A stretch of DNA of 64,000 bases from NCBI RefSeq assembly GCF_001423295.1, contig NZ_LMNG01000003.1, forward strand, positions 3,664 to 67,663, written 5' to 3'. Within the stretch, counting starts at the first letter, position 1. Every line of letters starts with the position of its first letter. The position numbers were made by a program, and so were the translations under genes. Below the pieces are notes generated by a model. The model was given only the letters and a program-made list of their open reading frames with translations, did no database searches and was not told where the DNA came from. The DNA comes from Methylobacterium sp. Leaf112. GTDB taxonomy: Bacteria > Pseudomonadota > Alphaproteobacteria > Rhizobiales > Beijerinckiaceae. Shown here piece by piece: positions 17,609-27,531 of the stretch.

Positions 17609-17813
17609 GGGCCAGACCCGCCTCCGTCAGCAGGCGGCGAGCCTGTACAGCGTGATCCGCCGGCACGAGGAGCCGGCGTGCGAAGGCCCCGATGGAGCCT
17701 TCCAGACCGCTCATGTGACCGTTGGCGACGAAGGCCGGAATCTCGGCGCTCGCGAGAAGGGATTCGGCGAAACCGATCAGGACGATGTCGTTGCTGCGGA
17801 TGAGTTCGGTCAT
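17589..17813 (-). CDS. DUF2007-type small protein
   Basis: 74 residues, start ATG at 17813: MTELIRSNDIVLIGFAESLL, then EIPAFVANGHMSGLEGSIGAF and RRLLVPADHAVQARRLLTEAG. This is the compact alpha/beta fold of DUF2007, annotated as 'putative signal transducing protein' related to the PII-like ferredoxin fold. Its 3' end overlaps the methyltransferase start by 20 bp. It lies divergently from ispB, and the shared 195-bp region should hold both promoters. The function is not established. Confidence 0.8.
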   Translation of the reverse strand: MTELIRSNDIVLIGFAESLLASAEIPAFVANGHMSGLEGSIGAFARRLLVPADHAVQARRLLTEAGLAHELRDA

Positions 17814-18008
17814 CGCGGTTCCTGGAGAGGGAGAACGGTTCGTCCCCGTTCCTTCCGGCCCTTGCGGCATGGTGCATGTTGCAGCGCCTCCGAGCCCATG
17901 CGATGGGGTGCCGCACGGAAGTCGGTCGCGCAAGACGGGGTTTGGTGTTCGGGTCGGCCGGTTGCGGCGCGCCCGCATCGAGCCTGTCGGGTTGGGAGGC
18001 AGCGGGGT

Positions 18009-19028
18009 TTGGGCGTCGTAATACCCTTGGAGGACACTCGTCCCGATCCGGAGGCGAGCCTGACGGACCTCGTGGCCCTCGTCGCCGCGGGGATGGAGCG
18101 CGTCAACGCGACCATCCTGTCGCGCACCGGATCGTCCGTGCAGATGATCCCGGAAGTCGCCAATCACCTGATCGCGTCCGGCGGCAAACGCCTGCGTCCG
18201 ATTCTGACCCTCGCGACGGCGGACCTGTGCGCCTACGCGGGCGACGGGGCGGTCAAGCTCGCGGCCAGCGTCGAGTTCATGCACACAGCGACCCTGCTGC
18301 ACGACGATGTGGTGGACGAAAGCGACATGCGTCGCGGCACCGTCGCGGCCCGGATCAAGTGGGGCAACGAGGCCAGCGTGCTGGTCGGTGACTTCCTCCT
18401 CGGTCAGGCGTTCCGGATGATGGTCGAGGTCGGCTCGCTGAAAGCCCTCGACATTCTGTCGGCCGCCGCCACGGTGATCGCCGAGGGCGAGGTGATGCAG
18501 CTCGCCGCCGCCAAGAATACCGAGACGACGGAGGACGAGTACCTCGCCGTCATCCGCGCCAAGACCGCCGAACTGTTCGCCGCCGCCTGCGAGGTCGGGC
18601 CGGTCATCGCCGAACGTCCCCGGGCCGAGCAGGCTGCGTGCCGCGCCTACGGCATGAACCTCGGCATCGCCTTCCAGCTCGTGGACGACGTGCTGGATTA
18701 CGGCGGCACCAGCGCCAGCCTCGGCAAGAATGTCGGCGACGACTTTCGCGAGGGCAAGATCACCCTGCCGATCGTGCTGGCCTTCCGCCGCGGTACGGAC
18801 GCGGAGCGGGTGTTCTGGAAGCGTGCGCTGGAAGACGGCGACGTCTCGGACGACGATCTCGCCACCGCGCTCGCGATCCTGCGCCGGCACCGCGCCCTCG
18901 AGGACACCATTGAGCGAGCCCGGCATTACGGTGCCATGGCCCGCGACGCTCTCGGGCTTTTCCCGAAAAGCCCGATGAAGCAGGCTTTGCTGCAGGTCGT
19001 GGATTTCTGCATCGCCCGCGCGCACTGA
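18009..19028 (+). CDS. ispB: Long-chain polyprenyl diphosphate synthase (octaprenyl/decaprenyl type)
   Basis: 339 residues. The start is a TTG at 18009, chosen because GGGAGG at 17994-17999 is correctly spaced and homologs usually begin MGVVIPLE. The two aspartate-rich motifs are LLHDDVVDESDMRRG (first, DDxxD) and FQLVDDVLDYGG (second). SGGKRLRPILTL is the IPP-binding block. The product is the side chain of ubiquinone, made by chain elongation of farnesyl diphosphate. Ubiquinone is also the acceptor of the ETF-QO encoded at 23.7-25.4 kb. Confidence 0.92.
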   Translation: MGVVIPLEDTRPDPEASLTDLVALVAAGMERVNATILSRTGSSVQMIPEVANHLIASGGKRLRPILTLATADLCAYAGDGAVKLAASVEFMHTATLLHDDVVDESDMRRGTVAARIKWGNEASVLVGDFLLGQAFRMMVEVGSLKALDILSAAATVIAEGEVMQLAAAKNTETTEDEYLAVIRAKTAELFAAACEVGPVIAERPRAEQAACRAYGMNLGIAFQLVDDVLDYGGTSASLGKNVGDDFREGKITLPIVLAFRRGTDAERVFWKRALEDGDVSDDDLATALAILRRHRALEDTIERARHYGAMARDALGLFPKSPMKQALLQVVDFCIARAH

Positions 19029-19050
19029 GCGCGCAGGCGGTGCGGAGCTT

Positions 19051-20652
19051 TCAGGCGGCGACCGCTTTCGGCAGCGTGAGTTGGTCCTTGCCGGTCTCCG
19101 CGATGACGATGTTGCCGGCAGCGTCAGACCATTGGGTCAGCAGGCCGTCCGTCGTCGCCTTGTTCATCGGTTTGCCGAACAGGTAGCCCTGCCCGTAGGT
19201 GCAGCCCTGATCCGCGAGCCAGCCGACGCTCGACGCGGTCTCGATGCCCTCGGCCGTGGTCGAGAGGCCGAGGCTCGATCCGAGGGCGATGATGGCATCC
19301 ACGAGCTTGGCCCGATCCTCGCCGAGGGGAATCGAGGCCACGTAGCTGCGGTCGATCTTCAGCTTGTCGAACTGCAACTCGCGCAGGTGGTAGAGGCTCG
19401 AATAACCCGTGCCGAAATCGTCGAGGGCGATACGCACGCCGAAGTTCTGCAGGGATTTCAGGGCCACCCGCGCGGATTCCAGATCGTTGACCAGGGCGGT
19501 CTCCGTGATCTCGATCTCGAGACGGCCCGGGGCGAAGCCGGTCTCCGTCAGGATCGCGAGGATACGCTCCGGCAGCTGCTTGTCCTGAAGTTGCAGCGGC
19601 GAGATGTTGACGGCGAGTTGCAGGTGACCGGGCCACGACCGGGCGTCGGTGCAGGCCTTGCGCATGAGTGCCCAGCTCAGGTCGGCGATCATGCCGGTCT
19701 CTTCGGCCAGCGCGATGAACTCCGCCGGTCCCAGGAGACCCTGCTCGGGATGGCGCCATCGCGCAAGCACCTCGAATCCAATCAGCTCGCGGCCGGGGAG
19801 TTGCACCACGGGCTGGTAGAACGGCTCGATCTCGCCGCGCTCGATGCCGAGGCGCAGATCTGCCTCCATGCGGGCCCGAACCTTCAGGGCGTGGCCCATG
19901 TCGAGATGGAAGAACCGGAAGTTGCCGCGGCCTTCGCGCTTGCCCTGATACATGGCGACATCGGCGGCATGCAGGAGCGAGACGGCATCGGAGCCGCTCT
20001 CCGAGCCGAGGGCGATGCCGATGGTGGCACCGACCTCGACCCGGCTCTGCTCCCAGACGACCGGCTTCGACAGGGCGGAGATGATCTGCTGGGCGAACCG
20101 GGGAACGGCTTCGCTGTCCTCACCGTAGTCGATCATGACGACGAATTCGTCGCCGCCGAGACGCGCGATCAATCCGCCTTGCGGAACCAGGGCGCGCATC
20201 CGATCGGCGACGGCGCAGAGAACGGCATCACCCGCAGCATGGCCATGGACGTCGTTCACGGGCTTGAAGCGGTCGAGATCGATCAGGAGGACGGCGATGG
20301 CCGCCGATCCCGGCTTCGATAGACGACCGTCTAGGGTCTCCTTGAAGAACCGCCGGTTGGCGAGGCCTGTCAGCGCATCGTGCCGAGCGGCGGATTCCGC
20401 GCGATCGCGGGCGAAATCCCTGGCCATCATGGCCTGACGAAGCTTGAACGACTTGCGGATCGACGCGACCACCAGGCCGAAACTCATGCAGATCGCGAGC
20501 ATGAGAAGGTCGTGGAGGTGATGAAAGGTCGTGAAATGCAGGAGGTAGTCGAACATCCCGAGCTGGGTGCCTGCAATCCAGATGCAGACGCCGATCATCA
20601 TGAGGCACAGGGCCTCACGCAATTCCCCTTCGCCCCATGAGGCTTGCTTCAT
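19051..20652 (-). CDS. Diguanylate cyclase/phosphodiesterase (GGDEF-EAL)
   Basis: 533 residues, ATG at 20652. Two hydrophobic helices near the N-terminus (about 15-65) anchor it in the membrane. A GGDEF domain follows (about 95-255) with LIARLGGDEFVVMIDYG intact. The EAL domain (about 275-520) has FEVLARW in place of EAL, NISPLQL, EITETAL, LDDFGTGYSSL, KIDRSYV and AEGIET. Both active sites look largely complete, with Val replacing Ala of EAL, which is tolerated in some active enzymes. No sensory domain beyond the membrane helices is seen. The ends of ispB and this gene converge with a 22-bp gap. Confidence 0.88.
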   Translation of the reverse strand: MKQASWGEGELREALCLMMIGVCIWIAGTQLGMFDYLLHFTTFHHLHDLLMLAICMSFGLVVASIRKSFKLRQAMMARDFARDRAESAARHDALTGLANRRFFKETLDGRLSKPGSAAIAVLLIDLDRFKPVNDVHGHAAGDAVLCAVADRMRALVPQGGLIARLGGDEFVVMIDYGEDSEAVPRFAQQIISALSKPVVWEQSRVEVGATIGIALGSESGSDAVSLLHAADVAMYQGKREGRGNFRFFHLDMGHALKVRARMEADLRLGIERGEIEPFYQPVVQLPGRELIGFEVLARWRHPEQGLLGPAEFIALAEETGMIADLSWALMRKACTDARSWPGHLQLAVNISPLQLQDKQLPERILAILTETGFAPGRLEIEITETALVNDLESARVALKSLQNFGVRIALDDFGTGYSSLYHLRELQFDKLKIDRSYVASIPLGEDRAKLVDAIIALGSSLGLSTTAEGIETASSVGWLADQGCTYGQGYLFGKPMNKATTDGLLTQWSDAAGNIVIAETGKDQLTLPKAVAA

Positions 20653-20773
20653 CTGACCCTCTGCCAATCCCGCAGAGTGACAGTGCCGACAAGACCCTTT
20701 CGTCTCGGTAAAAGACCGACTGTCCGGTGGACTTTGACCAATATTTCGTGGGCGATGGAACCGCTCTGCTAGC

Positions 20774-21649
20774 CTACCGTAGCAAGGACGGCTTCACCCA
20801 CCATTGCGGATGACGGTCACGGATACGGCGCGCGGCCCGTACCGCGGCGGAGCGATCGACAAAGAGGCCGAACACCGTCGCACCCGACCCGGACATCCGC
20901 GCCAGTCGACAACCGGCCTCGACCGACAGGGCCTGGAGCGCCTCACCGATCACCGGGGCGAGACCGAGGGCCGGCGCCTCGAGATCGTTGCGGGCCGGGC
21001 CGATCGACGCCACCACCGCCTCGGCATCTGCGCCCTCGGCGATCTCCGGATGCGGCCCGGGTCGATACCGCTCACCCACCGTCAACCCCAAGGCGCGGAA
21101 AACCGGTGCCGTCTCGACGGGGATGCCGGGGTTGATGAGGATCGCCGGGAGGGGAGCGATCCCAAGGGCGGCCCCAATGGTCTCGCCAGCCCCTCGCATC
21201 ATCCGGGCCCGGGGATCGAGACAGACGGGAACGTCGGCGCCCGTCGCGCGCGCGGCGTCCAGAAGATCGGGATCCGTGGGGTCGAGGCCGTTGCTGCGGC
21301 CGAGCAGCCGCAGGGCAGCGGCCGCATCCGACGAGCCGCCGCCGATGCCCGCCGCCACGGGGAGGCGCTTGACGAGATGGAACGTCCCGAGTCGAAGACC
21401 GGGCCGGCGCCTAGAGAGATGACGGGCGGCCCGGATCACCAGGTTGTCGTCGAGGGGGCCGGCCGGACCCGCCGTCGGCCCCGACACTTCGAGGGCGAGC
21501 GCTTCGCCCGGATGAAGCGACAGGGTATCGCCGGCGCCGGTGAACGCAACGAGGCTTTCGAGCTCGTGGTAACCGTCCCCGGCGCGGCGCCCGAGAACGT
21601 GCAGAGTGAGATTGATCTTCGCCGGAGCGCGGGTGACGAGGATTGGCAC
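20774..21649 (-). CDS. ispE: 4-(cytidine-5'-diphospho)-2-C-methyl-D-erythritol kinase
   Basis: A 291-residue GHMP kinase of the MEP isoprenoid pathway. A GTG at 21649 gives the normal N-terminus [30 protein letters not shown]. The ATP-binding motif is [20 protein letters not shown] (about 93-112). The C-terminal [12 protein letters not shown] is the third GHMP motif. The longer open frame upstream is not used. Its product leads to IPP and DMAPP, the substrates of ispB nearby. The neighbouring TPR gene is 88 bp upstream on the same strand. Confidence 0.93.
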   Translation of the reverse strand: MPILVTRAPAKINLTLHVLGRRAGDGYHELESLVAFTGAGDTLSLHPGEALALEVSGPTAGPAGPLDDNLVIRAARHLSRRRPGLRLGTFHLVKRLPVAAGIGGGSSDAAAALRLLGRSNGLDPTDPDLLDAARATGADVPVCLDPRARMMRGAGETIGAALGIAPLPAILINPGIPVETAPVFRALGLTVGERYRPGPHPEIAEGADAEAVVASIGPARNDLEAPALGLAPVIGEALQALSVEAGCRLARMSGSGATVFGLFVDRSAAVRAARRIRDRHPQWWVKPSLLR

Positions 21650-21737
21650 GGGCTCTCGACGGCTGTTCAGGGGATCGGGGCGCCGGTCTGGCCCTGCGCC
21701 CCTGCCCACGTCAAGTCCGATGCCGTGACGGACTTGA

Positions 21738-23579
21738 TCAGCCGCCGCTCTTCTTGTCGGCCGCGCCCGGAGGCTCGCTCGGAGCCGGAGCGCCCTTGGG
21801 CAGTTCGGGATTGGCTTTCCCCTCGGGCGGATTCTCGGCCGTGGCGGCCGGCTTGTCGAGTTCCGGCAGGCCGTCCTTGAGCTTGGCGTTGATCTTCTCG
21901 AGTTCCTCCGGCTCGGGGTTCAGATCCTTGGCGTGCTGCCACTGGAACTTGCCCTCGAGACGGCGGCCGGCGCGCCAATAGGCATCGCCGAGGTGGTCGT
22001 TGATCGTCGGGTCGCCGGGCTTGAGCTCGATGGCCTTCTCCAGCTCACGCATGGCTTCATCCCAACGCCCGAGGCGGAAATAGGCCCAGCCAAGGCTGTC
22101 GATGATCATCCCGTCGCGCGGGCTGGCGTCCACGGCCTGCTTCAGCATGGTGAAGGCTTCGTCGATGTTGATGTTCTGGTCGACCCACGAATAGGCGAGG
22201 TAGTTCAGGACCTGGGCGCGGGCACCCGGCTGCGAGGCCGGCACGAGTTCCAGAGCCTTCTTCAGGTCGGCCTCGGCCTTACTCCACTGCTTGGCCCGCT
22301 CGTAGGCCGTTCCGCGGAAGTAGAACGTCGTCCAGTAGTTCGCCGCCGGCTGGTCGCCGATGAGGGCAATGGCGCGGCTGTAGGTCTCGGCCGCCTCTTC
22401 GTACTTCTTGCGCGAGCGCTGAACGTTGCCGAGCGCCGTGATCACGTCGATGTCGTTGGGATGAGCCTTCATGGCTGCATCGAGGTGCTGGATCGCCTCG
22501 TCGCCCTTGCCCATCTGCTCGAGATTGAGCCCGATCTGCACGTCGGCATTGAGGCGCAGCGGCGAGTTCGCCGGGATCTGGGCATAGGCCTCGTTGGCGC
22601 GCTCCGGCTGCTTCATCCGGTCGAGGATGTCGGCCAGGGTCAGGCGAGCCAGGGCGTGCTCGGGTGCGAGATAGAGGGCGAGGCGCAGATAGACCACCGC
22701 CGGCAGTTCGTCGCCCTGCGTCGAGCCCGCCGAACCGAGCCCATAGAGCACCTCGCCGGCTCCCTCCTGCGCCGTATTGACGAGGCGGGTGAGGGGCTTG
22801 CCCTCCTTCAGCTTGGTGAGCGCATCGCGAACGACGGGATGGCGTGGCAACAGCTTGTCGAACTCGGTGTAGGCCTGGATCGCCAGATCCGTGCGCCCCG
22901 CCTGAGCCTCGAACCGCGCATAGGCGTCGACCACCCGGAGGGTGTTGCGGTCGCCGTCGTAGGCCGCCTTGAGACGGCGCTCCGCCTCGGCCTGGTCACC
23001 AGTCAGCGCCGCGATCAGGCCAGCGTGGTAATCCCGGAACGTGTTGTAGGTTCGCTCGCCCTTGAGCTTGTTGATGGTCTCCTGGGCGCGCTTGCCGTCA
23101 CCGGCCCCGGCGAAGGCCCAGGCCGTGAGGAGGGTGCCGGTGAGATCGGCGGCGGCACCCCGGCCGCTGCGGGCGAAGTTCTGACGGGCCTGGGCGAACT
23201 GACCGGCCTTGATCTGCCGGACGCCGAGCGCGAGCTGAGCGAGACCGTTGGCACCGTCGCGGGTCGTCAGGCGCTCTGCGGCGCGGAACGCGTCCGGTAG
23301 GGACCCGTCGGCCAGGAGCGACACGAAGGCGCGCTCCAGCAGTTCGGCGTTGCGCGGGTCGGCCTTCACAGCCTCGCGGTAGAAGCTCGCCGCCGCCGCC
23401 GTGTCCTTCGAGGCACCGGCGATGTAAGCCGCGAGGAAGTTGCCTTCCAGGGATTCCGCGGGCTCGAACTCCGGCAGCGGCGTCGATTCACGTGGTTGCG
23501 CCGCGTGCGTCGGCACAGTCGCCGCGAGGCAGAAAGCGAGGGCCGACAGGGCTCGGCGAGTCGCGGCGTTTCCGTTCAT
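21738..23579 (-). CDS. Tetratricopeptide repeat protein, exported
   Basis: 613 residues from the ATG at 23579 (a GTG six bases upstream is the alternative). The signal peptide is [26 protein letters not shown]. The mature protein is TPR-type helical repeats almost throughout, for example [53 protein letters not shown] and [36 protein letters not shown] Pro/Glu/Lys-rich tail of about 50 residues ends the protein. It is probably a periplasmic scaffold; the partner is unknown. The position between ETF-QO and ispE recurs in related genomes (recollection, not checked). Confidence 0.85.
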   Translation of the reverse strand: MNGNAATRRALSALAFCLAATVPTHAAQPRESTPLPEFEPAESLEGNFLAAYIAGASKDTAAAASFYREAVKADPRNAELLERAFVSLLADGSLPDAFRAAERLTTRDGANGLAQLALGVRQIKAGQFAQARQNFARSGRGAAADLTGTLLTAWAFAGAGDGKRAQETINKLKGERTYNTFRDYHAGLIAALTGDQAEAERRLKAAYDGDRNTLRVVDAYARFEAQAGRTDLAIQAYTEFDKLLPRHPVVRDALTKLKEGKPLTRLVNTAQEGAGEVLYGLGSAGSTQGDELPAVVYLRLALYLAPEHALARLTLADILDRMKQPERANEAYAQIPANSPLRLNADVQIGLNLEQMGKGDEAIQHLDAAMKAHPNDIDVITALGNVQRSRKKYEEAAETYSRAIALIGDQPAANYWTTFYFRGTAYERAKQWSKAEADLKKALELVPASQPGARAQVLNYLAYSWVDQNINIDEAFTMLKQAVDASPRDGMIIDSLGWAYFRLGRWDEAMRELEKAIELKPGDPTINDHLGDAYWRAGRRLEGKFQWQHAKDLNPEPEELEKINAKLKDGLPELDKPAATAENPPEGKANPELPKGAPAPSEPPGAADKKSGG

Positions 23580-23738
23580 GGGCACCGTTCAGGGCTTCTG
23601 CGCACCGGCTCGATCGGGGCCGGCGCTCGATCGGGCGGGACACTGAACTCTTCCCATCATCCCTGCAAGGCATAAGGATGCCGCCCCGAGCGCGGGGACG
23701 GCGACCCCAAGGCCTCACCCATCCCTCCCGCGCGGCGA

Positions 23739-25400
23739 TCACATATTTGGGTAGTTCGGACCGCCCGGGCCCTCCGGCGTCACCCAGTTGATGTTCTGGT
23801 TCGGGTCCTTGATATCGCAGGTCTTGCAGTGGACGCAGTTCTGCGCGTTGATCTGGTAGCGCACGCCGTCGCTCTGGGCCGCATCCGCCACCCACTCGTA
23901 GACGCCGGCCGGGCAATAGCGCGCCGACGGTCCGCCGTAGACATCGTGCTCGGATGCCTTCTGCAGGTCGAGGTTCTTCACGTTGAGGTGGGGCGGCTGA
24001 TCCTCCTCGTGGTTGGTGTTGGACAGGTACACCGACGAGAGGCGGTCGAAAGTCAGCTTGCCGTCCGGCTTCGGGTAGACGATGGGCGTCACCTCGGCGA
24101 GCGGCTTGGTACAGGCGTGATCCGGCTTGCCGTGCTTGAGCGTGCCGAACAGGGACGTCCCGAGCAGGGTGTTGGCCCACATGTCGGCGCCGCCGAGGCC
24201 GACACCCACCAGGGTGCCGTACTTCGACCAGAGCGGCTTGACGTTGCGCACGCGCTTGAGGTCCTGGCCGATGGCGCTGTCGCGCCAGCCGTTCTCGTAG
24301 GCGGTGAGTTCGTCCCCCTGGCGGCCGGATTCGAGGGCCTGCGCGATGGCCTGCGCCGCCTGCATGCCCGAGAGCACGGCGTTGTGCGATCCCTTGATGC
24401 GCGGCACGTTCACGAAGCCGGCGGAATCGCCGACGAGGCAGCCGCCGGGGAACACGAGCTTCGGCACCGACTGCCAACCACCCTCCATGATGGCCCGCGC
24501 GCCGTAGCCGATGCGCTTGGCCCCCTCGAAGGTCTCGGCGATCATCGGGTGCGTCTTGAAGCGCTGGAACTCGTCGAACGGCGACAGGGTCGGGTTCTCG
24601 TAGTTCAGGTGCGTGACGAACCCCACCGAAAGCAGGTGGTCGTCGAAATGGTAGAGCCACGAGCCGCCGCCGGCCTTGTTCGGCAGGGGCCATCCCATGG
24701 TGTGCTGGACGAGGCCAGCCTGGAACTTGTCTGGGCTCAGCTGCCACAACTCCTTGACGCCGAGACCGTACTTCTGGTGGTCGCTGTCGGCGTTGAGCTT
24801 GAATCGGTCGATGAGCGTCTTCGTCAGGGAGCCGCGGGCGCCCTCTCCGAAGATCGTGTACTTGCCGCGCAGCTCCATGCCGCGGGTGTAGTCGTCCCGT
24901 GGCTCGCCCGAGCGGCCGATGCCGAGATCGCCCGTGGCGATGCCGACCACCACGCCCCGGTCGTCGTAGAGCACCTCGGAGGCCGGAAAGCCCGGGTAGA
25001 TCTCGACGCCGAGCGCCTCGGCCTGGGCGCCGAGATACTTCGTCACGTTCGACAGCGAGCCGACGAAGTTGCCATGGTTGGACATGAATTTCGGGAAGAA
25101 CAGGTTCGGCATCGTCAGGCCGCTGTTCTTCGTCAGGAACATGAACTCGTCGCGCTCGACCGCGGTCTTCAAGGGCCGGTCTGGATCGGTGCGCCACGCG
25201 GGCAGGAGGTCGTCGAGGCCCGCCGGATCAACGACGGCGCCCGACAGGATGTGCGCGCCGACCTCGGACCCCTTCTCGACCACCACGATGCTGACGTCGG
25301 AGGACAACTGCTTGAGGCGGATGGCGGCGGCGAGGCCCGCCGGCCCGGCGCCGACGATCACCACGTCGAAATCCATCCCCTCGCGTTCGGGCAGCGCCAT
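23739..25400 (-). CDS. Electron transfer flavoprotein-ubiquinone oxidoreductase
   Basis: A 553-residue membrane-associated enzyme that passes electrons from reduced ETF to ubiquinone. The FAD fingerprint VIVGAGPAGLAAAIRLKQL is at about residues 11-29. The ETF-QO blocks YTRGMELRGKYTIFGEGARGSL and GWPLPNKAGGGSWLYHF are present. The C-terminal 4Fe-4S site is NCVHCKTCDIKDPNQNINW, with further Cys in RYCPAGVYEW. Length agrees with the family. It connects the acyl-CoA dehydrogenase of the beta-oxidation cluster 10 kb away to the respiratory chain. A CCCGCCG/CGGCGGG dyad lies just upstream of the start. Confidence 0.94.
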   Translation of the reverse strand: MALPEREGMDFDVVIVGAGPAGLAAAIRLKQLSSDVSIVVVEKGSEVGAHILSGAVVDPAGLDDLLPAWRTDPDRPLKTAVERDEFMFLTKNSGLTMPNLFFPKFMSNHGNFVGSLSNVTKYLGAQAEALGVEIYPGFPASEVLYDDRGVVVGIATGDLGIGRSGEPRDDYTRGMELRGKYTIFGEGARGSLTKTLIDRFKLNADSDHQKYGLGVKELWQLSPDKFQAGLVQHTMGWPLPNKAGGGSWLYHFDDHLLSVGFVTHLNYENPTLSPFDEFQRFKTHPMIAETFEGAKRIGYGARAIMEGGWQSVPKLVFPGGCLVGDSAGFVNVPRIKGSHNAVLSGMQAAQAIAQALESGRQGDELTAYENGWRDSAIGQDLKRVRNVKPLWSKYGTLVGVGLGGADMWANTLLGTSLFGTLKHGKPDHACTKPLAEVTPIVYPKPDGKLTFDRLSSVYLSNTNHEEDQPPHLNVKNLDLQKASEHDVYGGPSARYCPAGVYEWVADAAQSDGVRYQINAQNCVHCKTCDIKDPNQNINWVTPEGPGGPNYPNM

Positions 25401-25611
25401 TCCGTCATCCTCCTGTCACGCCCGCCGTCCGGCGGGTCCCGTGAATTGGTTCAGATCACTCTCAACCGATTCCAAGATGGGAACGCAAGCGGCCTGCGCT
25501 CCCTGCGCGGTGTCGTGATGAAGAGTCGCGCCGTGCGAAAGCGGAGGATCGGGTCGCCGGGACGCCGCGCCCCCGTTGTCCACAGGCGACGAACACGCCA
25601 CATCTCACCTC

Positions 25612-26502
25612 ATGACTGCGAGCGACGAACGCCAGCGTGATCTCATCGCCGCCCTCGACTTCCATGTCGCGGCGGGGGTCGATCTCATGCTCGACGAGCA
25701 CCCCCACGACCGCTTCTCGGAAGCGGATGCCCCGGCACGTCCCATGGTGTCGACGCTGGAGCCAAAGCACAGCCCCCCCCTTGAGCATTCTGCGCGACGG
25801 GAGCCCGCCGCGACGGCGCTCAGTCGCGAATCGCCGCCACGCGGCGAGGCGCCTCCCCAAGCCGGGACCTACGGCCAATCCGCCGCTGCCCGTCCTGGCG
25901 AAGCGGCCGGCGATGCGCGGGCGCGGGCAAAGGACGTCACGTCCCTCGGGGAACTGGAAGCGCTTCTCGGCGGCTTTGACGGCTGTCCGCTCAAGTTCAC
26001 GGCAAAGAACCTCGTCTTCGCCGACGGCAATCCGGCAGCGAAGCTCATGTTCATCGGCGAAGCGCCGGGCGCCGACGAGGACCGGGTCGGTAAGCCGTTC
26101 ATGGGCCGCTCGGGCAAGTTGCTGGATCGGATGATGGCGGCGATCGGCCTCGACCGGACGAGCGCCTACGTGACCAACATCGTGCCGTGGCGCCCGCCCG
26201 GCAACCGCAACCCGACGCCCCAGGAGGTCGCAATCTGCAGGCCGTTCATCGAGCGGCAGATCGAACTCGCGGCGCCCGACCTCATCGTCTGCCTCGGCAG
26301 TCCCTCCACCCAGGCGATCACCGGCACCAAGGACGGGATCCTCAAGGCGCGGGGCCGGTTCTTCCCCTACCGGGTCGGGGATCGCGAGATCCGCGTTCTG
26401 GCAACCCTCCATCCGGCTTACCTGCTGCGCCAGCCGCTGCAGAAGCGGCTGGCCTGGCGAGATTTTCGCACCCTTCGTGCCGCCCTCGACGGCAAGGCCT
26501 AA
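25612..26502 (+). CDS. Uracil-DNA glycosylase, family 4-type
   Basis: 296 residues; start ATG at 25612. The first 100 residues are a low-complexity linker. The glycosylase domain begins at DGCPLKFTAKNLVFADGNP and has the family motif FIGEAPGADEDRVGKPFMGRSGKLLDRMM (about 145-173). YVTNIVPWRPPGNRNP and the C-terminal LATLHPAYLLRQP follow. It removes uracil from DNA. Family 4 enzymes carry a 4Fe-4S cluster on four Cys; here three candidate Cys are seen (DGCPL, VAICRP, LIVCLG), and the second position of the usual CxxC pair is Lys. Confidence 0.85.
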   Translation: MTASDERQRDLIAALDFHVAAGVDLMLDEHPHDRFSEADAPARPMVSTLEPKHSPPLEHSARREPAATALSRESPPRGEAPPQAGTYGQSAAARPGEAAGDARARAKDVTSLGELEALLGGFDGCPLKFTAKNLVFADGNPAAKLMFIGEAPGADEDRVGKPFMGRSGKLLDRMMAAIGLDRTSAYVTNIVPWRPPGNRNPTPQEVAICRPFIERQIELAAPDLIVCLGSPSTQAITGTKDGILKARGRFFPYRVGDREIRVLATLHPAYLLRQPLQKRLAWRDFRTLRAALDGKA

Positions 26503-26601
26503 CCTCGGTACGGAGACCCCAAGCGGAACTGTATGTGACAGGCGGAGATTACTTCGCAGGGGTGGCGTCCGTCCGCGGTCCGGAACGAGTGGTGAGAGCA
26601 C

Positions 26602-27507
26602 ATGCGCTGGGAAGATTTCCGTAGTTCGGACAACGTCGAGGACCGTCGCGGCGAAGGTGGCGGCGGGGGCGGCTTCCCGGGCGGCGGCGCCGGCGGACTC
26701 GGCATCGGAACCATCGTCATCCTGTGCATCATCGGCTGGGTCACGGGCATCAATCCGGCGGTCCTCATCGGCGGGGCCGAGCAGATGACCGGGGGCGGGC
26801 GGCCGCGGCAGGAGCAGGTCGACCCTCAGACGCAGGCGCAGCGCAAGACCAAGCCAACGGACGAGAGCGGGCGCTTCGCCGCCGCGATCCTCGGCAACAC
26901 CGAGGATGTCTGGCGTGAGATCCTTCCCAATCAGACCGGCAAGCAGTACCGGCCGACCGGCATGGTGCTGTACACCGGTGGCACCCGCAGCGGCTGCGGC
27001 TCGGCCCAGGCCGCCATGGGGCCGTTCTACTGCCCGCTCGACAAGAAGGTTTATCTCGACACGTCCTTCTTCAAGGAAATGGAGCAGAAGTTCGGCGTGA
27101 AGGGCGACTTCGCCTACGCCTACGTCATCGCTCACGAGGTCGGGCACCACGTCCAGGACGAGCTCGGCATCCTCGGCAAGGTCCAGGGCCGCCAGCAGGC
27201 CGCATCGAGCAAGGTCGAGTCGAACCAACTCTCCGTGCGTGTCGAGCTCATGGCCGATTGTCTCGCCGGCGTATGGGCCAAGAATTCCAACGACAAGTAC
27301 AATTCCCTGGAGCCGGGCGACATCGAGGAGGCGATGAACGCCGCCAGCGCCATCGGCGACGACAGGCTGCAGAAGCAGTCGCAGGGCTACGCCGTGCCGG
27401 ACTCGTTCACACACGGGTCGTCGGCGCAGCGCCAGCGCTGGTTCATGACCGGCTACAAGAGCGGCCAGACAAAATCCTGCGATACGTTCCGGGCCGCCCG
27501 GAACTGA
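26602..27507 (+). CDS. Neutral zinc metallopeptidase (YpfJ family)
   Basis: 301 residues. The N-terminus MRWEDFRSSDNVEDRR and Gly-rich segment, followed by one transmembrane helix (IGTIVILCIIGWVTGINPAV, about 35-55), are typical of this family. The zinc site is VIAHEVGHHVQ (HExxH form) at about residues 175-185, with a probable third ligand in the downstream VELMADCLAGVW. The RSGCGSAQAAMGPFYCP block is also diagnostic. The catalytic part should face the periplasm. Its stop abuts the moaB region with no gap, suggesting co-transcription. Confidence 0.88.
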   Translation: MRWEDFRSSDNVEDRRGEGGGGGGFPGGGAGGLGIGTIVILCIIGWVTGINPAVLIGGAEQMTGGGRPRQEQVDPQTQAQRKTKPTDESGRFAAAILGNTEDVWREILPNQTGKQYRPTGMVLYTGGTRSGCGSAQAAMGPFYCPLDKKVYLDTSFFKEMEQKFGVKGDFAYAYVIAHEVGHHVQDELGILGKVQGRQQAASSKVESNQLSVRVELMADCLAGVWAKNSNDKYNSLEPGDIEEAMNAASAIGDDRLQKQSQGYAVPDSFTHGSSAQRQRWFMTGYKSGQTKSCDTFRAARN

Positions 27508-27531
27508 ATGCCCTCGGAGGTCACGAACGCC

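Noticed and set aside
23829-25640. 603-codon plus-strand open frame across ETF-QO
   Set aside because: Antisense shadow; low-complexity His/Asp/Val/Arg-rich translation with no family motif.
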